Shown: in pieces, positions 1 through 10,862 of the stretch
How the letters are laid out: every line of letters starts with the position of its first letter
Numbering within the stretch: the stretch's first letter is position 1
Assembly: GCF_030269325.1 (NCBI RefSeq)
Contig: NZ_BSTD01000003.1
Location: forward strand, 1,051,824 to 1,115,823
Direction of reading: 5' to 3'
DNA from: Amycolatopsis sp. NBRC 101858
GTDB taxonomy: Bacteria > Actinomycetota > Actinomycetes > Mycobacteriales > Pseudonocardiaceae
Length of the DNA: 64,000 bases
Program-made: the position numbers and the translations under genes
Notes under the pieces: generated by a model
Database searches by the model: none
Seen by the model: only the letters and a program-made list of their open reading frames with translations
Told to the model about the DNA's origin: nothing

Positions 1-341
1 CGGGCGGGCAGCTCGTCGACCAGCTGCCACGGCCCGGACGGCGGCAGCTCGCCGTGCCAGAGAAGATCACGCGCCGGGCCCGGATCCATCCGCGGCCCGC
101 CCGCCACCGTCAGCGCCGCCAGCAGCTCGTTGCCGGACACCGTGACGTCGCCGGGGGTGACGTCACCGGCCACCGCGCGCGTGGCCAGGCACTCGAACGG
201 CGTCGCCGTCCAGGCCTCGACCACGCCGTCGCCGCGCTGCCGCAGCCGGACGGCCGTCTGGCCGTCCAGCCGGACCGCGCGGGCGACGAACGCACCGAGG
301 GTCTCCCGGTCCGCCGCGTCCGGCACGAAAAGCTCAGGCAT
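1..341 (-). CDS. Conserved hypothetical protein, 3' part outside window
   Basis: Reading the minus strand from the ATG at 339-341 gives an uninterrupted frame to the left edge (about 113 residues), beginning MPELFVPDAADRETLGAFVA and continuing with residues compatible with a globular actinobacterial protein. The start overlaps the last bases of the upstream thioesterase gene by 8 nt, so it is probably the distal gene of the glutamate dehydrogenase operon. I do not recognise the family. The C-terminus lies outside the window. Confidence 0.6.
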   Translation of the reverse strand, partial: MPELFVPDAADRETLGAFVARAVRLDGQTAVRLRQRGDGVVEAWTATPFECLATRAVAGDVTPGDVTVSGNELLAALTVAGGPRMDPGPARDLLWHGELPPSGPWQLVDELPA

Positions 342-753
342 CCGCGAACCCCTGCTTCAGAAACTCCGACTCGGGCGGGCTGAGCCTACGCGGCCGCAAC
401 GCGACCGTGTCGTACGGCGCCAGCACCGTCTCCGCGGTGACCGCCACCGGGTCGGACTCGGCCGGCCCGGTGTGCACGCGGTAGGCCAGCCGGAAGCTCG
501 CCGCGCGCAGCTCCGTCAGGTCGATGTCCACGCGGAGCTCCTGCCCGGACACCACGATCGGTGCCTTGTAGGCCACCTCCAGCTTGACGACGACGATGCC
601 CTTCGGCAGCTCCTCGAGCCCCGCCTCGACGGCGCCCTTGAACAGCAGCGGGATGCGGGCCTCTTCGAGCAGCGTCACCATCTTCGCGTGGTTGATGTGG
701 CCGTAGACGTCCATGTCCGTCCAGCGCGGGCGGACGTGCGCAACGTAGGTCAC
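334..753 (-). CDS. Acyl-CoA thioesterase, hotdog fold (4HBT/YbgC-like)
   Basis: A 139-residue hotdog-fold thioesterase of the usual single-domain length. The N-terminal stretch RWTDMDVYGHINHAKM is the 4HBT family signature, with the catalytic-type Asp and the GHINHA loop; an EEAR helix follows. It is expected to hydrolyse acyl-CoA thioesters in the cytoplasm. I chose the GTG at 751-753, which overlaps the TGA of the upstream glutamate dehydrogenase (GTGA), because homologues begin just before the beta strand leading into RWTDMD. The longer upstream reading is the dehydrogenase tail in another frame. Translational coupling to the dehydrogenase is likely. The physiological substrate cannot be told from sequence. 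Confidence 0.85.
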   Translation of the reverse strand: MTYVAHVRPRWTDMDVYGHINHAKMVTLLEEARIPLLFKGAVEAGLEELPKGIVVVKLEVAYKAPIVVSGQELRVDIDLTELRAASFRLAYRVHTGPAESDPVAVTAETVLAPYDTVALRPRRLSPPESEFLKQGFADA

Positions 754-3700
754 CGCACCGTGCTCCGGATCTGCCGGGCCGCCACCGAAAGCGTCGCGAG
801 GTCGAGCCGGCCGGACTTGGTGATCTCGTCCAGCGCGACGCGGGCCCGCTGCAGCCGGGACGCGTTCGTCTTCTCCCACTGGGCGATCTTGGCGTCCCCG
901 CTGCTGCCCGGGTCGCTGTGCTTCAAGGCGTCCAGCGTGATCGCCCGCAGCGACCCGTAGACGTCGTCACGCAGCGAAAGCCGGGCGAGCGCGTGCCAGC
1001 GGTTGCCGCGTTCGAGCGCGCTGATCTCGGTCAGCATCTTGTCGACGTCCAGGTGCGCCGACAGCGCGTAGTACAGCTCCGCCGTCTCCGCCGGGCTGTG
1101 CGGGGCGTCCACGCCGACCTGCTGCTCGGCGAGTTCGGCCACCTCGGTGACGTCGAGCAGGCCGTAGGTGTGCAGCAGCAGCGAGACGCGGCGGGCCAGC
1201 TCCTCGGGCACGTTCGCGGCGATCAGCTCTTCCACGTGCTTCTGCACCGACTCCGCCTCGCGGCCGCGGAGCAGGTCGCCGATCTTGGGCACGAGCTTGC
1301 CCAGCACCCGGCCGAAGCGCTTGATCTCCGACAGCGGCGCCAGCGGCTGCGGGCGGTTGGTGAGGAACCAGCGCGCGGCCCGGTCGAGCAGCCGCCGCGT
1401 CTCCAGCACCATCGCGTCGGCGACGTCGGTGTGCACGACGTTGTCGAGCGCGTCGATCTCCGTCCACAGGGCCGGCAGGTCGAACACCCGCGTCACCACC
1501 GCGTACGCGCGCACGGCGTCGGTCGCCGTCGCGTTCATCTCCTCCATCAGCCGGTAGACGAAGGAGATGCCGCCGCCGTCGACGACCTCGTTGGCGATCA
1601 TCGTGGTGATGATCTGGCGGCGCAGCGGGTGCTCGCCGATCGCGTCGGAGAACCGCTCGCGCAACGGCTTCGGGAAGTAGTCGGACAGCCGGCCGGCGAA
1701 CACCTTCGAGTCGGGCAGGTCGCTGGCCAGCAACTCGCCCTTCAGCTCCAGCTTGACGTGCGCGAGCAGGGTCGCGAGCTCCGGGGACGTGAGGCCCTTG
1801 CCCGCCTTCTCCAGCTCGCGGAACTCGGAGTTGCTCGGCAGCGCTTCGAGCTTCCGGTCGAACGCGCCCGCGGCCACCAGCGCCTGGACCTGGCGCGCGT
1901 GCACCGACAGCATCGGCGCGGCGTGCGCCCGGCTGACGCCGAGGACGGCGTTCTGCCGGTAGTTGTCGTCGAGCACCAGCGCGCCGACCTCGTCGGTCAT
2001 CTCCGCCAGCAGCTCGTTGCGCTGGGCCTCCTCGAGCTTCCCGGTCTGCACCAGGTGGTCGAGCAGGATCTTGATGTTGACCTCGTGGTCGGAGCAGTCG
2101 ACGCCGGCCGAGTTGTCCAGCGCGTCGGTGTTGATCTTGCCGCCGGACCGGGCGAACTCGATCCGGCCCAGCTGGGTCAGGCCGAGGTTGCCACCCTCGC
2201 CGAAGACCTTGACGCGCAGCTGCTTGCCGTCGACGCGGATGGCGTCGTTGGCCTTGTCGCCCGCGGCGGTGTGGGTTTCGGTCTCCGCCTTGACGTAGGT
2301 GCCGATGCCGCCGTTCCAGAGGAGTTCCACCGGCGCCAGCAGGATGGCCTGGATCAGGTCCATCGGCGCCAGCGCGGTGACCCCTTCGTCGAGCCCGAGG
2401 GCTTCGCGGACCTGCGGGCTGATCGGGATCGACTTCGCCGAGCGCGGGTAGATCCCGCCGCCCTCGCTGATCAGCGAGCGGTCGTAGTCGTCCCACGAGC
2501 TGCGCGGCAGGTCGAACAGCCGGCGGCGCTCGGCGAACGTCGAGGCGGCGTCCGGGTTCGGGTCGAGGAAGACGTGCATGTGGTTGAACGCGGCGACGAG
2601 CCGGATGTGCTCCGACAGCAGCATGCCGTTGCCGAAGACGTCGCCCATCATGTCGCCGATGCCGACGACGGTGAAGTCCTCGGTCTGGGTGTCCTTGCCC
2701 AGCTCGCGGAAGTGCCGCTTGACGCTCTCCCAGGCACCCTTCGCCGTGATGCCCATGGCCTTGTGGTCGTAGCCGACCGAGCCGCCGGAGGCGAACGCGT
2801 CGCCGAGCCAGAAGCCGTACCGCGCGGACATCTCGTTGGCGATGTCGGAGAACTTCGCGGTGCCCTTGTCGGCCGCGACGACCAGGTACGAGTCGTCGGC
2901 GTCGTGCCGGACGACGCCCGGCGCGGGCACGGTCTTGCCCTCGATCCGGTTGTCGGTCAGGTCGAGCAGGCCGGAGATGAACATGCGGTAGCAGGCGATG
3001 CCCTCGTTGAGCTGGGCGTCGCGGTCGATGCTCGAGTCACCGGTCGGGGCCGGCGGCATCTTCACGACGAAGCCGCCCTTCGCGCCGACGGGCACGATCA
3101 CGGCGTTCTTGACCGCCTGCGCCTTGACCAGGCCGAGGATCTCGGTGCGAAAGTCCTCGCGGCGGTCCGACCAGCGCAGGCCACCGCGCGCGACCTCGCC
3201 GAAGCGCAGGTGCACGCCCTCGACGCGCGGCGAGTAGACGAAGATCTCGAACCGCGGGCGCGGCTCGGGCAGGTCGGGCACGCCGGCCGGGTCGAGCTTG
3301 ATCGCCAGGTAGCTGCGCGGGGCCCCGTCGGCGTCGGTGACGTGGTAGTTCGTCCGCAGCGTGGCCCGGATGACGGCCATCAGCCGGCGCAGGATGCGGT
3401 CCTCGTCGAGGCTGGTGACCTCGTCGATCATCGCGCTCAGCTCGCTCGCCAGCGCTTCGGTCGCGGCCTCGCGGTCGGCGTCGCCCAGCTGCGGGTCGAA
3501 GCGGGCCTCGAACAGCCTCAGCAGCTTCGTCGCGACCTGGGTGTGGTTCAGCAGCGTGTTCTGGATGTAGTCCTGGGAGAACGCGCTGCCGGCCTGGCGC
3601 AGGTACCGCGAGTAGGCGCGCAGCACGGCCGCCTGGCGCCAGGTGAGCCCGGCCCGCAGCACGAGGCCGTTGAGCCCGTCGACCTCGGCGTCGCCGCGCC

Positions 3701-5735
3701 AGGCGGCCTCGAAGGCGTCCTGGAAGCGGTCGCGCAGCGCCGTGATGGCTTCGGCGTCCGGCTTGGCCATCACCTTCTGGTCGATGCGCAGGCCGAAGTC
3801 GTAGATCCAGCACGCGCCGCCGTCTTCGCGGTGCAGCTCGTACGGCCGCTCGTCGACGACCTCGACGCCCATCGCCTGCAGCACCGGGAGCACCTTCGAC
3901 AGCGTGACGCCCTCGCCACGCAGGTAGAGCTTGAACCGGCGTTCGCCGGGCTCGGCGTCGGCGGGCAGGTAGAACGACAGCGCGAGGTCGCCCTCGTCGG
4001 TCAGCGAGTCGAGCGCGCGAAGGTCGGCGAGTGCCTCTTCGGCGGAGAAGTCCTCCCGGTAGCCCTCGGGGAAGACACTCGCGAAGCGCTGGCCCTGTTC
4101 GGTCGCCGACTCCTCGCCGAGGACGCCGACGGCGACGCCGCCGTCCGAGCGCTCCCGGCGTTCGTCGAGGACCGCCTCGACCATCCGGTCGTCCCAGCTG
4201 CGGACGGCGTCGTTCAGCCGGTCCTGGATCCGCGGGGTGTCCGGCTCCAGCCGGCGCGTGGGATCGGTGTGGACCATGAAGTGCACCTGCGCGAGGACCG
4301 TCTCGCCGATGCGGGCGCTGTATTCGAGCTGGGTGCCTTCGAGCTCTTCCAGCAGGACTTCCTGCATCGCCAGCCGCGACCGCGTCGTGTAGCGGTCCTG
4401 CGGGAGGTAGACGAGGCAGGAGTAGAAGCGGCCGTACGGGTCGCGGCGCAGGAACAGCCGCAGCCGACGGCGGTCCGACAGCGTGATCGCGCCGGTCGTC
4501 GTCGAGTACAGCGAGTCGGTGTCGGCGGAGAACAGGTCGGCACGCGGCCAGTTCTGCAGGACTTCGAGCATCCGCTGGCCGGAGAAGGACTCCATCGGGA
4601 ACCCGGCGCGGTGGATGACCTCGCGGACCCGCTTGCACACCACCGGGATGTCGAGGACGTTCTCGTGCAGCGCGGTGGTGGTGAACATGCCGAGGAAGCG
4701 GTGCTCGCCGGTGACGGTCCCTTCGGCGTCGAAGGTCTTCACGCCGACGTAGTACGGGTAGACCGGCCGGTGCACGGTCGAGGGCGCGCTCGCCTGCGTC
4801 AGCACCAGCAGCGTCGGCGAAAGCGCGGACGCGGCGGTGTCCGGGCCGGCGGTGAGGCCGCGGGCGGCCAGGCTGTCCTGGCGCAGCACGCCGAGCCCGG
4901 AAGCCAGCACGGCGCGCAGGGCCGGGTCGTCCGAGTCGGGGTGCGGGTTGTCGACGAGCTCGTAGCGTCGGTAGCCGAGGAACGTGAAGTGGCCGTCGGC
5001 CAGCCAGCGCAGCAGGCGGGCGCCTTCGGCGACCTCGGCCTGGGGCAGCTTCGGCGGGTCGGTTTCGAGTTCGCTCGCGAGCTGGCAGGCCGTCTGGGCC
5101 ATCTTCTCGGCGTCCTCGACGACCTCGCGGACGTCCCCCAGGACGCTGGAGAGGCGGTTGTCGAGCTCACGGGCCCGGTTCGGGTCGGTGACGAAGTCGA
5201 TCTCGATGTACATCCACGACTCGGCGGCCGAGTTCGCGGGCGGCTCGCCCGGGTCGGCGTCCGGGTGGACTTCCTGCAGCTCGCCGGTCAGGTCGCGGCT
5301 GACGACGACGATCGGGTGGACGATCCGCTGCACCTGCACGCCGTCCCGGGCGAACTCCGCGGCGATCGAGTCGACGAGGTAGGGCATGTCGTCGGTGACG
5401 ACCTGCACGACGGTGGCTTCGCGCGCCCAGCCGTCTTCGGCGACGGTGGGGTTCAGCAGCCGCACGGCCGGGCGGCCGGGCATCCGGGACTTGGCGAGCT
5501 GCAGGTGCGAGCGCACCGCGCCGACCAGGTTGACGGCCTCGTCGCCGACGATCTCTTCGGCCGGGATGTGCCGGTAGTAGAGCCGGATGAGCTCCCCGAT
5601 CTCCGGCGCCAGGCCGGCGGCGGCGTCGATCAGGTCGTCCCTGATCTGCTCCGGGCTGGCCGGGGAGCGCTGACCGAATTCGGGTTCGGTGTCGGCTCCG
5701 GTTCCGGGTAGGGACGAGACTCCGGTCGAGCTCAT
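750..5735 (-). CDS. gdhB: NAD-specific glutamate dehydrogenase, large (180 kDa) type
   Basis: A 1661-residue protein matching the L_180 class of NAD-glutamate dehydrogenases known from Streptomyces (about 1650 residues). It deaminates glutamate to 2-oxoglutarate and ammonium with NAD+ in the cytoplasm. The N-terminal third carries ACT-like regulatory regions. The catalytic core includes a GGLRWSDRREDFRTE segment, a KNAVIVPVGAKGGFV lysine-rich substrate loop, and the dinucleotide-binding stretch near VVGIGDMMGDVFGNG. The chosen ATG at 5733-5735 has GGAGAG about nine bases upstream. A TTG three codons earlier is less likely. It is the first gene of an operon with the thioesterase. Family assignment is secure. 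Confidence 0.95.
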   Translation of the reverse strand: MSSTGVSSLPGTGADTEPEFGQRSPASPEQIRDDLIDAAAGLAPEIGELIRLYYRHIPAEEIVGDEAVNLVGAVRSHLQLAKSRMPGRPAVRLLNPTVAEDGWAREATVVQVVTDDMPYLVDSIAAEFARDGVQVQRIVHPIVVVSRDLTGELQEVHPDADPGEPPANSAAESWMYIEIDFVTDPNRARELDNRLSSVLGDVREVVEDAEKMAQTACQLASELETDPPKLPQAEVAEGARLLRWLADGHFTFLGYRRYELVDNPHPDSDDPALRAVLASGLGVLRQDSLAARGLTAGPDTAASALSPTLLVLTQASAPSTVHRPVYPYYVGVKTFDAEGTVTGEHRFLGMFTTTALHENVLDIPVVCKRVREVIHRAGFPMESFSGQRMLEVLQNWPRADLFSADTDSLYSTTTGAITLSDRRRLRLFLRRDPYGRFYSCLVYLPQDRYTTRSRLAMQEVLLEELEGTQLEYSARIGETVLAQVHFMVHTDPTRRLEPDTPRIQDRLNDAVRSWDDRMVEAVLDERRERSDGGVAVGVLGEESATEQGQRFASVFPEGYREDFSAEEALADLRALDSLTDEGDLALSFYLPADAEPGERRFKLYLRGEGVTLSKVLPVLQAMGVEVVDERPYELHREDGGACWIYDFGLRIDQKVMAKPDAEAITALRDRFQDAFEAAWRGDAEVDGLNGLVLRAGLTWRQAAVLRAYSRYLRQAGSAFSQDYIQNTLLNHTQVATKLLRLFEARFDPQLGDADREAATEALASELSAMIDEVTSLDEDRILRRLMAVIRATLRTNYHVTDADGAPRSYLAIKLDPAGVPDLPEPRPRFEIFVYSPRVEGVHLRFGEVARGGLRWSDRREDFRTEILGLVKAQAVKNAVIVPVGAKGGFVVKMPPAPTGDSSIDRDAQLNEGIACYRMFISGLLDLTDNRIEGKTVPAPGVVRHDADDSYLVVAADKGTAKFSDIANEMSARYGFWLGDAFASGGSVGYDHKAMGITAKGAWESVKRHFRELGKDTQTEDFTVVGIGDMMGDVFGNGMLLSEHIRLVAAFNHMHVFLDPNPDAASTFAERRRLFDLPRSSWDDYDRSLISEGGGIYPRSAKSIPISPQVREALGLDEGVTALAPMDLIQAILLAPVELLWNGGIGTYVKAETETHTAAGDKANDAIRVDGKQLRVKVFGEGGNLGLTQLGRIEFARSGGKINTDALDNSAGVDCSDHEVNIKILLDHLVQTGKLEEAQRNELLAEMTDEVGALVLDDNYRQNAVLGVSRAHAAPMLSVHARQVQALVAAGAFDRKLEALPSNSEFRELEKAGKGLTSPELATLLAHVKLELKGELLASDLPDSKVFAGRLSDYFPKPLRERFSDAIGEHPLRRQIITTMIANEVVDGGGISFVYRLMEEMNATATDAVRAYAVVTRVFDLPALWTEIDALDNVVHTDVADAMVLETRRLLDRAARWFLTNRPQPLAPLSEIKRFGRVLGKLVPKIGDLLRGREAESVQKHVEELIAANVPEELARRVSLLLHTYGLLDVTEVAELAEQQVGVDAPHSPAETAELYYALSAHLDVDKMLTEISALERGNRWHALARLSLRDDVYGSLRAITLDALKHSDPGSSGDAKIAQWEKTNASRLQRARVALDEITKSGRLDLATLSVAARQIRSTVR

Positions 5736-6249
5736 TTGAGGCAACTCTCCAGTATTCGTGAGGTGGCACCGCGCCGTTTCGGCGTTGAACCGGACTACCC
5801 CACACTAATGCGCCGCGATCGGGGATCACATGAAGACCCGGGGGTTCCCCAGACCCGGAAAACCCTTCCGGGCCAGCGAATTCGCGTGATCGGTCAAGCT
5901 ACTGACGGGTTGCGTTCGGAGGCTCCGCGCGGCGCTGACCAGCCGGGGTCGGCGGGCGTTACCCGACGTAGGGCCAACATGATCGGTTCAGCTGAGGACC
6001 GCCGGAGCCGTTCGGCGAAGGTTGTCGGCCGGTCGGCGACACCGGAGTGCGACGGACGCCACTGTCCGCGGGCCTCCGACAGGTCGGCGACGAATAGGGG
6101 GGTCTCGCCGACGCGGGGTGGGCCGGGGTGCGGTGCGGAGTGGGCGAATCCGGCAATTCGGCGACGGGTCCGGGTGGTTCGGCGCGAGGGCTTCGCGAAG
6201 TGAAACGGGGACGGCGGGCGAGGGTCGGCGGGCTTGGCCAGTCACCCAG

Positions 6250-6392
6250 CCGGGCCGAGCGGCGCGGGGGTGCTCCGCCGCCACCTTGGATGAGGTGTGC
6301 AAGGCACCAGCCGGGCCGCCACTCGGGCTTGGCGCCGCGCGGTGCTCCGCCGCTACCTCGGATGAGGCATGCGAGACACCAGCCGGGCCGCG
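6250..6392. repeat. Two-copy imperfect ~70-bp direct repeat in the 664-bp gap 5736-6399
   Basis: The gap between the glutamate dehydrogenase start and the end of the TPR gene holds no convincing gene. Near its right end a segment containing GGTGCTCCGCCGC, a CACCTTGGATGAGG-type core and ACCAGCCGGGCCGC occurs twice, at about 6250-6318 and 6323-6392, with scattered mismatches. It lies directly downstream of the TPR gene stop on that gene's strand. I see no clear hairpin with a T-run, so function is unknown. The remaining part (5736-6249) should carry the dehydrogenase promoter, but no motif is recognisable. Confidence 0.6.
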
Positions 6393-6399
6393 ACTCGAG

Positions 6400-9033
6400 T
6401 CAGTCGCCCGAGCCGTGGCGGCGGGAGTCGGGGACCTCGGCTCCGTGGCCGTTGCGGCCGTGACCGTTGCGGCGGCCCGTGTCCTTCGAGCCCAGCTGCT
6501 TGACCAGCGCCGCCGCGCTCGCCGTGCCCGCCTGGTGCTCGGCCAGTGCGCGGGCCAGCAGGTCCGCCAGGCCCGCGTCCGGTGGGGGCTCGTCCTCCGC
6601 GATGGCGCGCGCGTAGCTCTCCGGGAACGGGGCCGTCGCCGGGGTCCAGTGGCCGAAGTCCTCCATCGGCTCCAGGGACGGCGGCATCCGCAGCCGCGGG
6701 AGCCAGGGCTCGGCTTCGTCGCGGTAGTCCGGCACCGACGGCGGCTCGTCCTCGGGCCGCGGCGGTGGCGCCAGCTCCGGCTCGGCGCGCTCCCGGCGCG
6801 GGCTGTCGTCGGCGCGGGTCTCCGCGTCTTCGGCGCGGCGACGACCGCCGCTCGCGCCGCCCGACGACGAGATGCCCAACCGGTCCAGCACCGACTGGGC
6901 GGCCTCGGAACCGTGCTCGGCGTCGTGGCGGGTCGACGGCTGTGGTTCGCGCCGCGGCTCCCGCTCGGCGGCTGGCTCGGGCGCGAGCGGCAAGGCCGGC
7001 GTGATGCGCGTGGGCGCCGACTCGCGTTCGGCGGCGGTCTCCCGCAGCCGCGCTTCGGCCAGGGCCGCCCAGGAGAACTTGGGCTTCTCGATCTCCTGCG
7101 GCGCGGGTGGCTCGGGAGCGGCGGCCCGGGTCTCGGCCGGTTCGGCCCGGCGCTCGGGCGCGGTGCGGACTTCGATCGGCTCGGCGGGGAGCTCCGGCGC
7201 GCGCCGGCGTCCGGACGGTGGCGCTTCGGCGGGTTCCGGCGCGGCCGGGATCGGCCGCGCCTGGCCGGGCGACTCGCGCCGCCACGGCGGGTCGGCGGGC
7301 GCCGACCGCACCTCGATGGGCTCCGGCCGCTGAGGCTCGACGGAATCAGGCCGACGAACCGGCTCGGCCGAAGCCGACCGCACCTCGATGGGCTCCGGCT
7401 CACGCCGCGGGGATTCAACGGGCTCAGACCGACGCACCGGCTCAACCGAGGCCGACCGCACCTCGATGGGCTCCGACTCATGCCGTGGGGGTTCGGCAGG
7501 CTCAGACCGACGCACCGGCTCACGCCGCGGAAGTTCGACAGACTCGGACCGACGCACCGGCTCGACCGAAGCCGACCGCACCTCGATCGGCTCCAGCCCA
7601 CGCCGCCCCGTCGGCTTCGCCTCGGCCGGCTCCGGCCGCCGCCGCTCGACGGCCACCGGCTCCGGGCGCACGCGTGGCTCCGCGGGCTCGTCCCGCACCG
7701 CCGGCATCAACGACGTCTCGGCCGCGTCGGCGGTCACGCGCGGCCGTTCGAACGACCACGCGGGCGCCGGCTGCCGCGGCTCGGGCTTCGGGGTCTCCTC
7801 GCGGCCGAACGACCAGCCCGGCGTCCGCGGCGAAGGCTCCGGGACCGCCACCACTTCGGCCACGACGGGAATCGGCCGCGACGGCACCGCCTTCAGCACC
7901 TCGTCGAGGTCGACCGACGCCGGCTCCCCCGTGCCGAACTCGCCGGCCAGCACACCGCACGCCTGCCGCCGGGCCCGCGCGTGGAGCTGCTCGGCCGCCC
8001 GCGAACGGTACAGGCACGCGATGGCTTCTTCGGGCTGCCCGAACCGCTCCTCCAGCTGCGCCAGCTCCAGCCACAACCGCGCGGTGACCGCGGACAGCCC
8101 GTGCCGGTCGGTGCTCGCCACGGCTTCGCGGACCAGCTCGATCGCCGCTTCGCCCGACCCCGAGGACAGGTGGATCCGGGTCGCGACGGCCAGCCGCAGC
8201 CAGCCCATCGGCGCGACCCCGGCCGCCCGCACCGGCTCGGCCAGGACCGGCTCGGCGATCTCGTACGCCATTTCGGCGTCGCCGCGGTCGAGCAGCGTGC
8301 TCACCAGCAGCAGCACGAGCCGGATCCGGACGAGGCCGCCGTCGTCGGCCGGGTTGTCCAGCTTCTCCAGGAAGCCCAGGCCGGTCCGGGCCGCGTCGGC
8401 CGCCGCGGTCAGGTCGCCGTGGCGACGCCGGTGCGCGGCCGTGCCGACGCGCAGCAGCGCCCGCACCAGCAGCTGGGTGTCGGCGCTCAGGGACTCGTCG
8501 CCGAGGACGAGCTTGTCCGCCTCGACGAGCGCCCGGTCCAGCTCGGCCTTCCGGCCCAGCAACCCGAGGCAGCCGACGAGGTGGGTCAGCGCGGCGGCGC
8601 GGTGCACCGGCGAGACGACCGGATCGGTGAGCACCGGCCGGAGCGCGGCGAGCCCGGTCAGCGGCACGCCCAGGCTGCGGGCGCACACGGCGAGGTCGAT
8701 GCGCAGCCGGGCGGCGATGTCGCCGTAGCCGGCGTGCTCGGCCGCGCGCAACGCCGCGACCGCCCGCCCGACCGTGCCCGGCCGCTCGCCGAGCCGGACG
8801 CGCGCGGACACGACCAGGCTCTCGGACCGGATCCACTGCTCGTCGGCGCCGGCGGCTTCGGACAACGCGGCCGCGCGCTCACCCAGGACGAGCGCTAGCT
8901 CGGGCGCCCGCAGGTGCAGGGCGTCCGCCCGCTCGATCAGCCGGCCTACTGCGGAGAGGGTTCCCCCGGCATTGGCGGCGCGCCCGCTCTCGTGCGAGAG
9001 CGGGCCCGTCCGGTGCTGCTTGCTGGCTTCCAC
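6400..9033 (-). CDS. TPR-containing protein with repetitive Pro/Glu/Arg-rich tail
   Basis: An 877-residue protein. Residues about 25-370 are Ala/Leu-rich helical pairs (for example ALHLRAPELALVLGERAAAL) typical of tetratricopeptide repeats. Residues about 400-650 form a low-complexity region rich in Pro, Glu and Arg that repeats the unit EPIEVRSA(S/P) followed by VEPVRRSE several times. A short conserved C-terminal region ends in Gly/His/Arg. No signal peptide or membrane segment is seen, so it is probably cytoplasmic and used for protein-protein contact. The start is GTG at 9031-9033 behind a purine-rich GGGGGCGGG. It follows ettA with a 16-nt gap on the same strand. Function unknown. Confidence 0.8.
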   Translation of the reverse strand: MEASKQHRTGPLSHESGRAANAGGTLSAVGRLIERADALHLRAPELALVLGERAAALSEAAGADEQWIRSESLVVSARVRLGERPGTVGRAVAALRAAEHAGYGDIAARLRIDLAVCARSLGVPLTGLAALRPVLTDPVVSPVHRAAALTHLVGCLGLLGRKAELDRALVEADKLVLGDESLSADTQLLVRALLRVGTAAHRRRHGDLTAAADAARTGLGFLEKLDNPADDGGLVRIRLVLLLVSTLLDRGDAEMAYEIAEPVLAEPVRAAGVAPMGWLRLAVATRIHLSSGSGEAAIELVREAVASTDRHGLSAVTARLWLELAQLEERFGQPEEAIACLYRSRAAEQLHARARRQACGVLAGEFGTGEPASVDLDEVLKAVPSRPIPVVAEVVAVPEPSPRTPGWSFGREETPKPEPRQPAPAWSFERPRVTADAAETSLMPAVRDEPAEPRVRPEPVAVERRRPEPAEAKPTGRRGLEPIEVRSASVEPVRRSESVELPRREPVRRSEPAEPPRHESEPIEVRSASVEPVRRSEPVESPRREPEPIEVRSASAEPVRRPDSVEPQRPEPIEVRSAPADPPWRRESPGQARPIPAAPEPAEAPPSGRRRAPELPAEPIEVRTAPERRAEPAETRAAAPEPPAPQEIEKPKFSWAALAEARLRETAAERESAPTRITPALPLAPEPAAEREPRREPQPSTRHDAEHGSEAAQSVLDRLGISSSGGASGGRRRAEDAETRADDSPRRERAEPELAPPPRPEDEPPSVPDYRDEAEPWLPRLRMPPSLEPMEDFGHWTPATAPFPESYARAIAEDEPPPDAGLADLLARALAEHQAGTASAAALVKQLGSKDTGRRNGHGRNGHGAEVPDSRRHGSGD

Positions 9034-9049
9034 GGGGAAACCCGCCCCC

Positions 9050-10726
<1,677 letters not shown>

Positions 10727-10862
10727 ACCGACGATCGTAGAGCGCACCTGATCGCGACCCGACGCCGGTCACCGTCGGACTACCGAAAGTCAGGCCGGGG
10801 TCACCGAAACCGTCGTTTTGCCCGGCTCCGGACAAGGCTGACCCTCAACCGGAAGTCGAGAG

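Noticed and set aside
918..5711. 1597-residue open frame on the plus strand opposite the glutamate dehydrogenase
   Set aside because: It is the antisense shadow of a secure gene. Its composition (runs of Arg, Gln, Val, His, Asp) is typical of a high-GC complementary frame.
6022..8898. 958-residue plus-strand frame opposite the TPR gene
   Set aside because: Low-complexity Arg/Gly-rich shadow. The minus frame has TPR helices, a start with ribosome site and operon context.
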